Shown here in pieces: positions 37,178 to 46,318 of a stretch of 64,000 nucleotides of DNA. The position numbers and the translations under genes were made by a program. This stretch comes from Candidatus Defluviibacterium haderslevense (GTDB lineage: Bacteria; Bacteroidota; Bacteroidia; Chitinophagales; Saprospiraceae), in NCBI GenBank assembly GCA_016712225.1, contig JADJRL010000003.1, forward strand, positions 827,001 to 891,000, in the 5' to 3' direction. The notes under the pieces are model-generated. The model was given only the letters and a program-made list of their open reading frames with translations, made no database searches and was not told the DNA's origin. Position 1 is the first letter of the stretch. The number at the start of each line of letters is the position of its first letter.

Positions 37178-38881
37178 TTATTCTTTAATAAATTTAAATA
37201 TCATCCTTTTATCTTGCTGAACTATTTTAATTAAATAAATTCCACTATTCCAATTTTGGCAATCCATTGGAATATTGAGATCAGACGTAGAATGAATATA
37301 TTGTGATTTCACAAGTTGACCCAAAGAATTATAAACAAAAATGTTAACCGGTTTTTTTTCAGGAAGAGTAGCCATGATTCTTATTGAAGTAGAAGATGGA
37401 TTGGGGAACACATTCACTTTGAATTGATCATTTAAATTGTCTTGATCACTCGTCGGACTTCCATTCACAATAAATTGTCCCATCATACCATCATCTTCAT
37501 GACTCAAAATATGACAGTGGTACATATAAGGCATTTTTGGATCACTAAAGTCTTCAAATTTCATAACGATTTTCACAGAACCCGTCATGGGTGGAATAGT
37601 AATTACATCTTTGCGTCCACGCATATTTGCAGGAGGAGTTGCTCCGTTAATAGAAAGAACATAAAATGAATTACCGTGCACATGGAATGGGTGAGCCATC
37701 ATCGTTTGGTTTGTTATGGTCCAAATTTCAGTTTTACCTAGTGTTGTACTGAAATTAATTTGTTCCATATCGAACTTCAATCCATTAATATAAAAATTGG
37801 TCATGCTCATCATGGGTTGTGCTGTAAAACCAAAAGTTCTTACTGTAGCACCAACTTGTGACAACACAACATTTTTTGTCAAGGTAGCAGGAATATTTTT
37901 AATGGCTCCAATAGTGGGGGCAACAACAATGACTTTCATCAAATCAAAATCCGTATTATCTAAAGGTCCCATCATAGTCTGACCACCACCCATTTGCATC
38001 ATTCTTCCACCAGGATAGCCCTGAGGAAGAAGAGAACCATATTGACGTAAATTCAGGTTTTGTCCCTCTTTTCCTGTAAGGTCCACCAGTATTTCTGCGC
38101 GTTCACCTGGAGCTAGTATGAGTTTTGACATTGATACTGGCGCATCAAGCAATCCTCCATCACCCCCTATCTGTTTGAAAGCAAGAGCGTTTTCAAAACC
38201 AAAATTAAAAAATCGGTGACTCGATCCATTCAAAAGCCGGAGTCGCACGACCTGCGCTGGCAAACTTAATGTACTTCCTTTAACAACACCATTAACCAAT
38301 ACCTCATTATCTACTTCGTCCAATTCGACTATTTGTTTGTTGGCGTCAAACGTTTTCCATTGAAAAACAAGTGGTACGTCATCAACACCATAAGTTCTTG
38401 GTAAATTTAATAGAACTTCTTCTGCATCATGTACAATAATGAATCCCGAAGCACCTTTTACAACTTGATTTAAGGTTTTTCCGTGCAAGTGTGGGTGATA
38501 CCAATAAGTTGAGGCGTTATCCTTGACTTCAAAAGTAGGAGACCATGTTTCTCCAGCTAGAATTGGCGTATGAGGACTTCCATCATTTTTTGGAGCTAAG
38601 TGAAGTCCATGCCAATGGGTAGTGGTCGTATCACCTAATTTGTTATGGACATTAATAGTGATGATTGATCCTTTATTTACCATGAGTGTCGGACCGAGTT
38701 GGTTCCCATTGTAGCCGATCGTTTTTGTTTTTATACCTGGGAATAGTTCACTTGTTCCGTTCTGAATCACTAAATTAAACGTTGTGCCGTCGATAATAGG
38801 CGGAATAGGAATCTGGGTTTGGGCAATGATTGACCTTCCCAAAAAAAATAAAATTAAACTGAAAATAGAATTTTTTTTCAT
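37178..38881 (-). CDS. T9SS-secreted multicopper oxidase (laccase/CueO-like)
   Basis: A 567-residue three-cupredoxin oxidase. Copper ligands are THWHGLH (89-91), WYHPHLHG (129-133), HPFHVHG near 400 and MYHCHILSHEDDGMMGQF near 455, so type 1, 2 and 3 sites are complete, with Met as the axial residue. The signal peptide ends near IIAQ and a type A T9SS sorting domain (VFPNPSSTSIRIMA) ends the protein, so it is probably surface-bound rather than periplasmic. Likely oxidises Cu(I) or phenols. It follows the two di-heme genes with a 10-nt gap, as the last gene of that run. Confidence 0.92.
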   Translation of the reverse strand: MKKNSIFSLILFFLGRSIIAQTQIPIPPIIDGTTFNLVIQNGTSELFPGIKTKTIGYNGNQLGPTLMVNKGSIITINVHNKLGDTTTTHWHGLHLAPKNDGSPHTPILAGETWSPTFEVKDNASTYWYHPHLHGKTLNQVVKGASGFIIVHDAEEVLLNLPRTYGVDDVPLVFQWKTFDANKQIVELDEVDNEVLVNGVVKGSTLSLPAQVVRLRLLNGSSHRFFNFGFENALAFKQIGGDGGLLDAPVSMSKLILAPGERAEILVDLTGKEGQNLNLRQYGSLLPQGYPGGRMMQMGGGQTMMGPLDNTDFDLMKVIVVAPTIGAIKNIPATLTKNVVLSQVGATVRTFGFTAQPMMSMTNFYINGLKFDMEQINFSTTLGKTEIWTITNQTMMAHPFHVHGNSFYVLSINGATPPANMRGRKDVITIPPMTGSVKIVMKFEDFSDPKMPYMYHCHILSHEDDGMMGQFIVNGSPTSDQDNLNDQFKVNVFPNPSSTSIRIMATLPEKKPVNIFVYNSLGQLVKSQYIHSTSDLNIPMDCQNWNSGIYLIKIVQQDKRMIFKFIKE

Positions 38882-38891
38882 TTTTTAAACC

Positions 38892-39974
38892 TTAAAAAGG
38901 CGTTTTAAAGGCGGCATTTGTTAAAAAATTAGTATCGCTCAATGTTTTCAAAAAAGCAATCAAATCTGCCTTCTCTTCTAATGTTAATTTTAATCCGCCA
39001 GGTTGTAAATTATATTGCAACAATTGGTCAACAGTTTTTGAATTTTTTACACCGCTATTGTAATGATCGATCACTTCTTCAAGTGTAGCAAATCTTCCAT
39101 CATGCATATAAGGAGCTGTGTGCTCTATGTTTCTTAGCGATGGTACTTTGAATCTTGCTTTTTCTTTATCCAGATTAGTCACTTTATATCTTCCCAAATC
39201 TTTAAATTGCGAATCGTTATCCAATCCATTATTCATATAGTCATCATTGGTAAAATTAGCACTTGCATGACAATGAAAACATTCTGCACCACGAAACTTA
39301 TTGGTAGGATCAAATTCTGTAAAAAATAATTTTCGGCCTCTTTCTTCAGATGCAGATAATGAATCCGTACCTCTCAATGATTTATCATATTTAGATTCCG
39401 TAGAAACCATAGTAAACATAAATTGCTCCATCGCAAGACTCATTTTCAAAGCAGTAATACTATCCGTACCAAAAGCACGAATAAATTGGTCTTTATATTT
39501 TTTATCAGCAGACAATTTAACAACGACACTTGGTAAAGTCTCATGCATTTCAATTGGGTTTTGAATTGGTCCTAAGGATTGATCTCGCACAGTCGCGGCA
39601 CGACCATCCCAGAACAAACCGTTGTTATGCCAAGCGAGATTCATAACGGCCATGGCCTGTCGGTCGCCTTCTAGTTTATCAACACCAACACTAAATCTTC
39701 GAATATCAGAAAATGCATCTTTCTGTTGATGACAATCAGCACAGGATTGACTTAGATCTTTTGACAATTTCTTTTCATAAAACAACATGCGACCCAACTG
39801 AACTCCTGCAATGGTTAAAGGATTATCCGCAGGTAAATCTGGAGTTGGAAAATCTCCAATTTTCAAAACATACGGCGTAGGATCTAATACTGGCACCATT
39901 TCTGGTTCATTTTGTTCACAAGCACTTATGAAAACAAAATTTATTATGATATAAAATAAAATTATTTTTTTCAT
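38892..39974 (-). CDS. Di-heme cytochrome c peroxidase / MauG-MbnH-like lipoprotein (2)
   Basis: A 360-residue lipoprotein (lipobox FISAC, Cys19) of the CCP/MauG superfamily. Two c-heme sites are present: CADCH at 78-82 and CHFxCH-type CFHCH at 232-236. The distal-ligand region carries TAPYMHDGRF, with Met as axial candidate. Such enzymes reduce H2O2 or, as MauG/MbnH, oxidise tryptophans in a partner. It begins 4 nt after the preceding di-heme gene and shares its operon with an MbnP-family protein, so an MbnH role is inferred. It does not differ obviously from a standard CCP by sequence alone. Confidence 0.88.
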   Translation of the reverse strand: MKKIILFYIIINFVFISACEQNEPEMVPVLDPTPYVLKIGDFPTPDLPADNPLTIAGVQLGRMLFYEKKLSKDLSQSCADCHQQKDAFSDIRRFSVGVDKLEGDRQAMAVMNLAWHNNGLFWDGRAATVRDQSLGPIQNPIEMHETLPSVVVKLSADKKYKDQFIRAFGTDSITALKMSLAMEQFMFTMVSTESKYDKSLRGTDSLSASEERGRKLFFTEFDPTNKFRGAECFHCHASANFTNDDYMNNGLDNDSQFKDLGRYKVTNLDKEKARFKVPSLRNIEHTAPYMHDGRFATLEEVIDHYNSGVKNSKTVDQLLQYNLQPGGLKLTLEEKADLIAFLKTLSDTNFLTNAAFKTPF

Positions 39975-39978
39975 AGAA

Positions 39979-40995
39979 TTATAATTTGAATTCTGGATTT
40001 TTGATAAATTCTAAATCGGTCAGGCTATTTAAAAAAGCTAATAAATCTAATCTTTCTTGAGCACTCAGCATAAAAGGTTTTAGAAAAATACTTTTATTTG
40101 GATGGGCTTTTCCACCCGTTTGATAATGGTCTATGACGGCATCTAAGGTTTTAAAACTTCCATCATGCATATAGGGGACAGTTAATCCTACATTCCTTAA
40201 ACTTGGCACTTTGAATACAGCCCTATCTACATCTAATCCCGTTAATCGAATTCTTCCTGAATCTGCATAATCTATATACAATCCATTATTCGTAAAACTT
40301 TGATCAGTAAACAAAAAACCATTATGACATTTAGTACAGTTCAATCGCTCACTTGTAAAAAGTGAATAACCTCGTATTACAGTTTCTCCAACAGCATTAT
40401 TCTTTTTCTGATAAAACCATTGGTCGAATGGTGAATTACCACTTAATAAAGTACGTTCGAAAGCTGCAATAGACCTAGTTATAACAAATGGATCAATTTC
40501 TCTATTATAAGCTTTTTGAGCAGCCTCAACGTATGCCGGTATACGCTTCATTCGATCTACAATCAACAACATATTGTAATTAAATTCATTATGCTCTTGA
40601 ATGGGCACTAAGACTTGCATTTCTAAAGTAGGCACTCCTCCCTCACGCAATAATGCTTTTTGATAGGCCACATTAGCTAAGGATAGAGAATTTCTAGTTC
40701 CTGCTCTTTGTTCAATTCCAAAACTTACTGCAGAACTATCAGCAAAAGCTAAATATTGATTGTGACAAGAACCGCAACTTCGGGTACTGTCTTTTGACAA
40801 AATTGGATCATAGAATATTTGTTTTCCTAATGCAATCCGAGATCGTGTAAGTTTATTATCATCAGGAATATTTGGATCAGGAAATCCAATAGGTACTTTT
40901 AAAAAATATTCATCCGTATTGTTAAGCTTATTTTCATCCTTTTGACAAGCCCACATCAAAATAAAAAGCCCAAAAAGAATTGAAAATTTTTTCAT
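39979..40995 (-). CDS. Di-heme cytochrome c peroxidase / MauG-MbnH-like lipoprotein (1)
   Basis: A 338-residue lipoprotein (lipobox LMWAC, Cys17) with heme sites CGSCH at 74-78 and CTKCH at 220-224, plus VPYMHDGSF. It is homologous to the next gene over its full length but clearly diverged (for example the region after LREGGVPTLEMQV), so the pair is an old duplication. The MbnP-family gene lies 53 nt upstream with a strong hairpin between them. One or both may be the MbnP-modifying enzyme. Confidence 0.88.
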   Translation of the reverse strand: MKKFSILFGLFILMWACQKDENKLNNTDEYFLKVPIGFPDPNIPDDNKLTRSRIALGKQIFYDPILSKDSTRSCGSCHNQYLAFADSSAVSFGIEQRAGTRNSLSLANVAYQKALLREGGVPTLEMQVLVPIQEHNEFNYNMLLIVDRMKRIPAYVEAAQKAYNREIDPFVITRSIAAFERTLLSGNSPFDQWFYQKKNNAVGETVIRGYSLFTSERLNCTKCHNGFLFTDQSFTNNGLYIDYADSGRIRLTGLDVDRAVFKVPSLRNVGLTVPYMHDGSFKTLDAVIDHYQTGGKAHPNKSIFLKPFMLSAQERLDLLAFLNSLTDLEFIKNPEFKL

Positions 40996-41011
40996 AAAAA
41001 TTAAAAAAATG

Positions 41012-41037
41012 GAGTCGGTAAAATTATTTACCGACTC
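41012..41037 (-). terminator. Intrinsic terminator after the MbnP-family gene
   Basis: A perfect 11-bp stem GAGTCGGTAAA / TTTACCGACTC with a four-base loop, followed on the minus strand by CCATTTTTTTAATTTTT. This is a textbook rho-independent terminator. It lies 11 nt past the MbnP stop and only 16 nt before the ATG of the first di-heme gene. Read-through would be needed to express the downstream genes from the upstream promoter. Confidence 0.82.
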
Positions 41038-41048
41038 AGTGATAGGTA

Positions 41049-42047
41049 TTATTGAATTACAATAAATTGATTTCTGGATAATAATTGACCATTGTCAAAA
41101 AATACAATTTGGTAAATGCCATCGACTAACTGATTTCTTTGAAAATGTATAGTACCTGAATTGGATAAGTCTTTAACCATACTTAAGGTTTGTCCAAAAG
41201 CATTCATCACTATCATAGTTAATGGATTTGAACCCGGTAATGAATAGTCTATTGTGGATTCAGTACTACATGGATTGGGTGAAATGACAACATGTTTTGA
41301 ATTAGCATTCAAATCCTTGCTAGCCACTTGAACTGCAGCAGTAATAAATTTTTCTGTTTCTGCATTTGATGTCATTTTACTGTTAAGAAATGAATTTCCA
41401 TGCTGAATAAGATTACCAGTCATAGCAATATTTTTAAATAATTGTGCATAATCTAAAATGAGATGTACATCTAATGTTCCATCTTTTGCATTTACAGTAG
41501 TTTGTAGATCTAATGCTCTATAAAACTCATCACCTACATTATGAAATTCAAAAGCAGTTTCCGGCTTTCCATCACCATTATTGTCAACCTTACCTTCTAT
41601 GGCCATGAATCTATATCCCGCTGACCATCCCCAATGCATGGTTGGATTTTGAAGTGATAATGGATGATCACTTGCATATGTTGATGGATCCGCGTGATTA
41701 TGTGCTGGATCAACACCAAGATGTAATTTAACACCACGAACACCTTCTATATCCCAAGGGCCCATTTCATGAACGTCAGTTGGTTTACTAGCGTCAATCA
41801 AGAGATATTGATCTGTTAAAGGCATCATATTTCCATTTGGATTTTGAATTTCAACTTCTGAAATATAAAATTCAGCACGAGTTAGTATTACTTTTTTATT
41901 ATTCCAAATAGTAAAAACAGTTTTTCCTAAAACTAATGGATCAACACCCACCTTATGGTCAAAAGAAAAAGCGACCTTGTTCATTGTTTGCGAATGCGCA
42001 TTCGAAACAATCATTACAGATAACATTAAGAGTAAAAAATTCTTCAT
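41049..42047 (-). CDS. MbnP family copper-binding protein with T9SS tail
   Basis: A 332-residue exported protein. Leader MKNFLLLMLSVMIVSNAHS. Residues ~25-240 match the MbnP family: VAFSFDHKVG start, the EFYISEVEIQN strand, LHLGVDPAHNHADPS, the Trp-rich NPTMHWGWSAGYRFMAIEG segment near 135-150, and a LDVHLILDYAQLF strand. In characterised MbnP, a Trp is oxidised to kynurenine by the di-heme partner MbnH and takes part in copper binding. A type A T9SS tail (SPNPCSTESTIDY) is added here, suggesting surface display. Two candidate partners lie directly downstream. Confidence 0.87.
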   Translation of the reverse strand: MKNFLLLMLSVMIVSNAHSQTMNKVAFSFDHKVGVDPLVLGKTVFTIWNNKKVILTRAEFYISEVEIQNPNGNMMPLTDQYLLIDASKPTDVHEMGPWDIEGVRGVKLHLGVDPAHNHADPSTYASDHPLSLQNPTMHWGWSAGYRFMAIEGKVDNNGDGKPETAFEFHNVGDEFYRALDLQTTVNAKDGTLDVHLILDYAQLFKNIAMTGNLIQHGNSFLNSKMTSNAETEKFITAAVQVASKDLNANSKHVVISPNPCSTESTIDYSLPGSNPLTMIVMNAFGQTLSMVKDLSNSGTIHFQRNQLVDGIYQIVFFDNGQLLSRNQFIVIQ

Positions 42048-42085
42048 AAAATTTAAATTTAAAATTAGATTAATTAATTGTTGGT

Positions 42086-43438
42086 TTATTTGATGTTAAA
42101 AAATATTCCTGATTGAATTCCCATTTTTTGTAAACCATGAATTCCATAAGCCACTTCAGGTGAGATTGTGATTCGAATTCTTGGCTTCACATAATAGGCT
42201 ATGCCTACACCCAATGTTCCTTCCAATATGAATCGATGAATAGGAATAGTATTAAATACTGGAGTTTTATCCGAAGAAAAACACAAGTCCTGGCATAATT
42301 CTGAATAATGCACAACAGTATTGGTAACTCGACTGTGATAAGAAATCAAAGTACCAGCACTGAATGAATATTGCAATTTTCTTTTTCCGAATAATCGTTG
42401 AACGTTTAATGGCAATACCCATGATTGTACTTTTTGATCAGTACGCATAGCTATAACAAAAGGTTCATCCAATGGCATTGAAGATGGATGATCTTGTTCT
42501 GACATTTGAATGTGAATCGAACTTCTTCCTATTGGAGTATTATATTCATAGTTAAAAGCATAATTTTTTAAACCTGGATCACTTGGATTTATTGGAATTG
42601 CATCCTTAAGTCTAAGTGTCATATTATGATTAAGTGTTGTATAGTATTGTTGATATGCTAATCCCATTCCAAATCGCCAATGGCGACCATGATCCATTTG
42701 AATCTGTATCCCGGATTCAACGCCCATTTTTCCAATATGAGATATGGATTGCGTATTTTTTGAACTTGAATGATTTATATTAAAACATGCAAATTGACCA
42801 CCTATCCATGTTTTAGAAATTACTTTTTCATGTTTTGGGATGATACTTAGTTTATCTTGTGTCAGGATTTGGAGATCTAATTTTGGCAATTCAATAGCCA
42901 ATTCATTCCATTTTATTTGCAGTAATTTATCATTGTTGTTTTCAAAATAGTCAGCAATAATAGGGTCGTTTTGAGAAGCTAAAGGATCATGAACTTTTAA
43001 ATTCAATGCATTGTCCTTTAATAATTGACTCGATTCCATTTTATTATTCAAATGCTTGATCATTCGATTATTATTTAATGGTCCAATGTGAGAATTAGAT
43101 GTAAACGTTGAAGATTGTTTCAAAATAAATGGATCTTCAGCTGATTCATTAAGATTTGATTCTACCTTGGATTTTGCCTTTTGAACATTTTCCTGTTTAT
43201 CAGATGAATCACTGTAATATGTCTTGGCATGATTGGTTGTCAAGAAAACCAATATCATTCCAACGAACAACGAAGCGGCCAATGCATACCAAAAAAACAC
43301 GATTCTTCTTCGATGTTTAGGTAAACGGCCGGCAATTTCACTCCACATATGATCGGGCACATCTGGTTGAAATCCATTCATCGACTTGTTTAAAAGTTCG
43401 TCAATATGATCTCTTGATTGATTTTGCTGGAAATTCAT
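42086..43438 (-). CDS. Membrane-anchored putative anti-sigma factor with barrel-like C-terminal region
   Basis: A 450-residue protein of unknown family. The N-terminal ~45 residues are charged and cytoplasmic-looking (DELLNKSMNGF, VPDHMWSEIAGRLPKHRRR), then a single membrane segment (residues ~46-66). A ~130-residue low-complexity Ser/Asn linker follows, and residues ~210-450 show alternating strands (RFGMGLAYQQYYT, LEGTLGVGIAYYV, ISPEVAYGIHG) like a small outer-membrane barrel or PorT-like domain. Its ATG overlaps the sigma factor stop (ATGA-type), the usual layout for a cognate anti-sigma. Function as anti-sigma is inferred from position and topology. Confidence 0.6.
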   Translation of the reverse strand: MNFQQNQSRDHIDELLNKSMNGFQPDVPDHMWSEIAGRLPKHRRRIVFFWYALAASLFVGMILVFLTTNHAKTYYSDSSDKQENVQKAKSKVESNLNESAEDPFILKQSSTFTSNSHIGPLNNNRMIKHLNNKMESSQLLKDNALNLKVHDPLASQNDPIIADYFENNNDKLLQIKWNELAIELPKLDLQILTQDKLSIIPKHEKVISKTWIGGQFACFNINHSSSKNTQSISHIGKMGVESGIQIQMDHGRHWRFGMGLAYQQYYTTLNHNMTLRLKDAIPINPSDPGLKNYAFNYEYNTPIGRSSIHIQMSEQDHPSSMPLDEPFVIAMRTDQKVQSWVLPLNVQRLFGKRKLQYSFSAGTLISYHSRVTNTVVHYSELCQDLCFSSDKTPVFNTIPIHRFILEGTLGVGIAYYVKPRIRITISPEVAYGIHGLQKMGIQSGIFFNIK

Positions 43439-44010
43439 ATCAATAACATAGATTTTAACATCATTTTTTTCAAAAATTCCTTAGCCCTTGTTAGTTGAGA
43501 TCTCGAAGTGCTTACTGCAATTCCAAGTTCTTTAGCAATTTGATCATGTGACATATCTTCAAGAACATATAAATTCAATACAGTTCTAAACCCGCTAGGC
43601 AATTTTTGTAGCATAATGATCAATTCTTCTGCATCATTTGGATTGTTTAAATCAGAGTCTAAAATCATTGGTTCAATATCCTGTTGTAATTCAATTGTTT
43701 TCAATATTTTATTTTTGGCTTTAAGTTGATCTATGGCTGCTCTTGTAAAAATAGTCCTTATCCAGCCCTCCAAACTTCCTTTGCCACTAAATTTACAAAT
43801 GTCCTTAAAAACATTTACAAATCCCTCTTGAAGCAAATCTTCTGCATCAAGTCGATTATCCATGAATCTTAGACATATTCCAAACATGGTTCGCTTGTAT
43901 TGTTCGAATAGGCGAAATTGCGCTTCACGCTCACCTGCACAACAAGCTTTAGCCAAAGCTATTTCAGCATCAGGTGAAAGATTTCGCAAATCGCCAACCG
44001 GTTTAAACAT
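43435..44010 (-). CDS. ECF-type RNA polymerase sigma factor
   Basis: A 191-residue sigma-70-family factor. Region 2 is FEQYKRTMFGICLRFMDNRLDAEDLLQEGFVNVFKDI, with FSGKGSLEGWIRTIFTRAAIDQL; region 4 is LPSGFRTVLNLYVLEDMSHDQIAKELGIAVSTSRSQLTRAKEFLKKMM. Length and lack of regions 1.1 and 3 place it in the ECF group. A 16-nt palindrome TCGGATTTTATTCCGA lies 6 nt upstream of its start (44016-44031). It is the promoter-proximal gene of the copper run (sigma, anti-sigma, MbnP, di-heme x2, oxidase). Confidence 0.93.
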   Translation of the reverse strand: MFKPVGDLRNLSPDAEIALAKACCAGEREAQFRLFEQYKRTMFGICLRFMDNRLDAEDLLQEGFVNVFKDICKFSGKGSLEGWIRTIFTRAAIDQLKAKNKILKTIELQQDIEPMILDSDLNNPNDAEELIIMLQKLPSGFRTVLNLYVLEDMSHDQIAKELGIAVSTSRSQLTRAKEFLKKMMLKSMLLI

Positions 44011-44135
44011 ATAAGTCGGATTTTATTCCGAAAACGCTGCATGGATTCCTAATAAATTGCAATTTAACCAGATAAATTAAAAATCAGCGTAATTAGTTAT
44101 CCTAAATGAAGCCCAAATATTGTTTTCACGTTTAC

Positions 44136-45755
44136 TTACAACAAAGTCGTTTGCTTGAAAGCATTTTTTTCAGGGTAATCCGTCGTATAATGCAATCCTC
44201 GACTCTCATGCCGCATACTAGCTGAACGACTCACTAGATAGGCGATGGTTATCAGATTTCTCAATTCACACAATTGGGGTGATAATAATGTCGTGTTATA
44301 AAGGTCTTCCGTCTCCAAATACAACAAATGGAGTCTTTCCGATGCGCGTTTAAGACGCACATTACTTCTTACTATGCCCACATAATAAGACATAATGTCT
44401 TTGAGTTCTTTGATAGATTGGGTGATTAAGACCATTTCTTTAGGATGTTTAGTTCCTTGTGTGTCCCATTCCGGAATATCTTCATTGAAACTCAATTGAT
44501 CTACTGAATGTAACAAATGATCTGCGATTCGTTTTCCGAAAACAGCCCCTTCTAACAATGAATTTGAGGCTAAGCGATTGGCACCATGAAGTCCTGTAGA
44601 GGTGCATTCACCACAAGCATACAATCTCTCTATACTGCTGCGACCGAATTCATCTACTTTAATACCACCACACATATAATGACAGGCTGGAACCACAGGG
44701 ATCATTTTCTCAAAAGGATCAATCCCAAGCGACATGCACTTATTATAAATCGTTGGAAAATGTTTAATAAATTCTTCCCGATCTAAATGTCTGCAATCCA
44801 AACAAACATAATCCTCACCACGTGCCTTCATCTCCGAGTCAATGGCTCTGGCTACAATATCACGGGGAGCTAGAGACAATCGTGCATCATATTTATGCAT
44901 AAATTCTTCTCCATTCTGAGATTTCAAAATACCGCCAAAACCTCGCACTGCTTCTGAGATCAAAAAAGAAGGATTGACCAACGCAGGATTATATAATGAG
45001 GTAGGATGAAACTGCACGAATTCCATATTCTCAATATGGCCTTTAGCCCGATACATCATGGCTATGCCATCTCCAGTAGCGATAACCGGATTGGTAGTAG
45101 CCCGATAAATTTGACCCGCACCTCCAGTAGCTAAAACTGTTATTTTAGCAAGATGCATTTCTACTTCCAGGTTTTTAAGATTTAATAAATAAGCGCCATA
45201 ACAATGAATGTCCGGCATAATACGTGTGACATTATAGCCCAGATGGTGTTGCGTCAATACATCAATCGCATAATAGTGCTCTAGAATTTGGATATTGGAA
45301 TAGCTTGCCACTTTAGCCAACAAAGCTCGTTCAATTTCTGCTCCGGTCAGATCCCTATAATGCAATATTCTATTCTCAGAATGTCCCCCTTCCTTTGCAA
45401 GATCAAAATGACTGCTATCTTTCTTATCAAACTGGGTTCCCCAATCAATCAATTCCTGCACTCGAAGCGGCCCTTCTTCCACAACAATTTTTACAATAGC
45501 CGGATCACACAAATCATCTCCTGCATCTAGTGTATCATCAATATGCTTTTTGATATCATCCTCATGAAGATCCCACACGGCAGCAATACCTCCTTGAGCG
45601 TATCGGGTATTGGTTTCTTCTTTACTGGTCTTGGTAACTATGGATATGGACAGATCTTTCCGCTGCTGAGCGATCTGAATAGCTGTGGTTAATCCTGCTA
45701 TTCCGGTTCCTATAATGAGTACATCTGATTTAAACAAAACGATATTAAATTTCAT
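44136..45755 (-). CDS. nadB: L-aspartate oxidase
   Basis: A 539-residue FAD enzyme that oxidises L-aspartate to iminoaspartate, the first step of de novo NAD synthesis. The dinucleotide motif is VLIIGTGIAGLTTAIQIA near residue 12; NTRYAQGGIAAVW, the capping-domain EFVQFHPTSLYNP, the catalytic Arg region in HGANRLASNSLLEGAVFG, and a C-terminal helical domain with LRNLITIAYLVSRSASMRHESRG are all present. nadA and nadC are not in this window. Not obviously connected with the copper genes. Confidence 0.95.
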   Translation of the reverse strand: MKFNIVLFKSDVLIIGTGIAGLTTAIQIAQQRKDLSISIVTKTSKEETNTRYAQGGIAAVWDLHEDDIKKHIDDTLDAGDDLCDPAIVKIVVEEGPLRVQELIDWGTQFDKKDSSHFDLAKEGGHSENRILHYRDLTGAEIERALLAKVASYSNIQILEHYYAIDVLTQHHLGYNVTRIMPDIHCYGAYLLNLKNLEVEMHLAKITVLATGGAGQIYRATTNPVIATGDGIAMMYRAKGHIENMEFVQFHPTSLYNPALVNPSFLISEAVRGFGGILKSQNGEEFMHKYDARLSLAPRDIVARAIDSEMKARGEDYVCLDCRHLDREEFIKHFPTIYNKCMSLGIDPFEKMIPVVPACHYMCGGIKVDEFGRSSIERLYACGECTSTGLHGANRLASNSLLEGAVFGKRIADHLLHSVDQLSFNEDIPEWDTQGTKHPKEMVLITQSIKELKDIMSYYVGIVRSNVRLKRASERLHLLYLETEDLYNTTLLSPQLCELRNLITIAYLVSRSASMRHESRGLHYTTDYPEKNAFKQTTLL

Positions 45756-46009
45756 CCAAAGGTACTACGGTTTCATGAGGTATCAGGATGGAAGTCTAAT
45801 TTTCATTTGCTAAGATTTAAGTTTCCAAATCCATTTAAGTCATATCTGATTCAAAGTCAGTTAGAACTACATTATTTGTGGCTTGGCACCTCGGCCGTAC
45901 CTCGAGGGTAGAGCGACCGTAGATACTTGCTTGTGAGTTGTACTTTATTATTTGTAATATTTTCTTCTATCTAAAAAATTGAAATGCTCCAGAGATCTGA
46001 CCTAGACAA

Positions 46010-46048
46010 TCGATTACCCGATCGCCATTCAAACTGATTACCTTTCAG
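46010..46048 (+). repeat. Intergenic GATTACC repeat, copy 2
   Basis: CGATTACCCGATCGCCATTC followed by AAACTGATTACCTTTCAG: two units of the intergenic family also seen at 1.5, 56.7, 57.8 and 58.2 kb. Same orientation as the copies at 56-58 kb, opposite to that at 1.5 kb. Confidence 0.75.
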
Positions 46049-46114
46049 AATTTGCCACATCATACTTAACAGGAACAGGGTCTTTTCGCAAGAGAAGCAT
46101 AGTCGAGGATAAGC

Positions 46115-46157
46115 CGTGGAATAGACGTGGAATAGGCGCGGAAAAGATGTGGAACAT
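46115..46157. repeat. 11-nt tandem repeat, four imperfect units
   Basis: Units CGTGGAATAGA, CGTGGAATAGG, CGCGGAAAAGA and TGTGGAACAT follow without spacing. No ORF depends on them. The ~11-nt period is close to one DNA turn. Confidence 0.55.
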
Positions 46158-46224
46158 ATTTCGTCTTTTCTCGTAATGGAAGAGATGAGTTCTACTATTG
46201 ATTATGACATTTTTAGTAAATTTC

Positions 46225-46318
46225 AATTACGAATTACGGGAATGGGAATATCAATTACGAAATTTTAATTACGAATTACGGGACGTGAAAATTAATTTCG
46301 AATTACGGGACGTGAATG
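46225..46318 (+). repeat. AATTACGAATTACGGGA repeats, left flank of adhesin gene
   Basis: Four copies of the word AATTACG(GGA) in ~95 nt. The first 37 nt (46225-46261) recur almost exactly at 50688-50723 on the other side of the adhesin gene, with one base of difference in length. Confidence 0.75.

Noticed and set aside
45888..45940. Possible tRNA in a GC-rich patch
   Set aside because: No T-loop GTTCGA-type sequence and no acceptor stem; it does not fold as a cloverleaf.
46038..46226. 62-codon minus-strand ORF
   Set aside because: It is built from the 11-nt and GATTACC repeats and has no family match.
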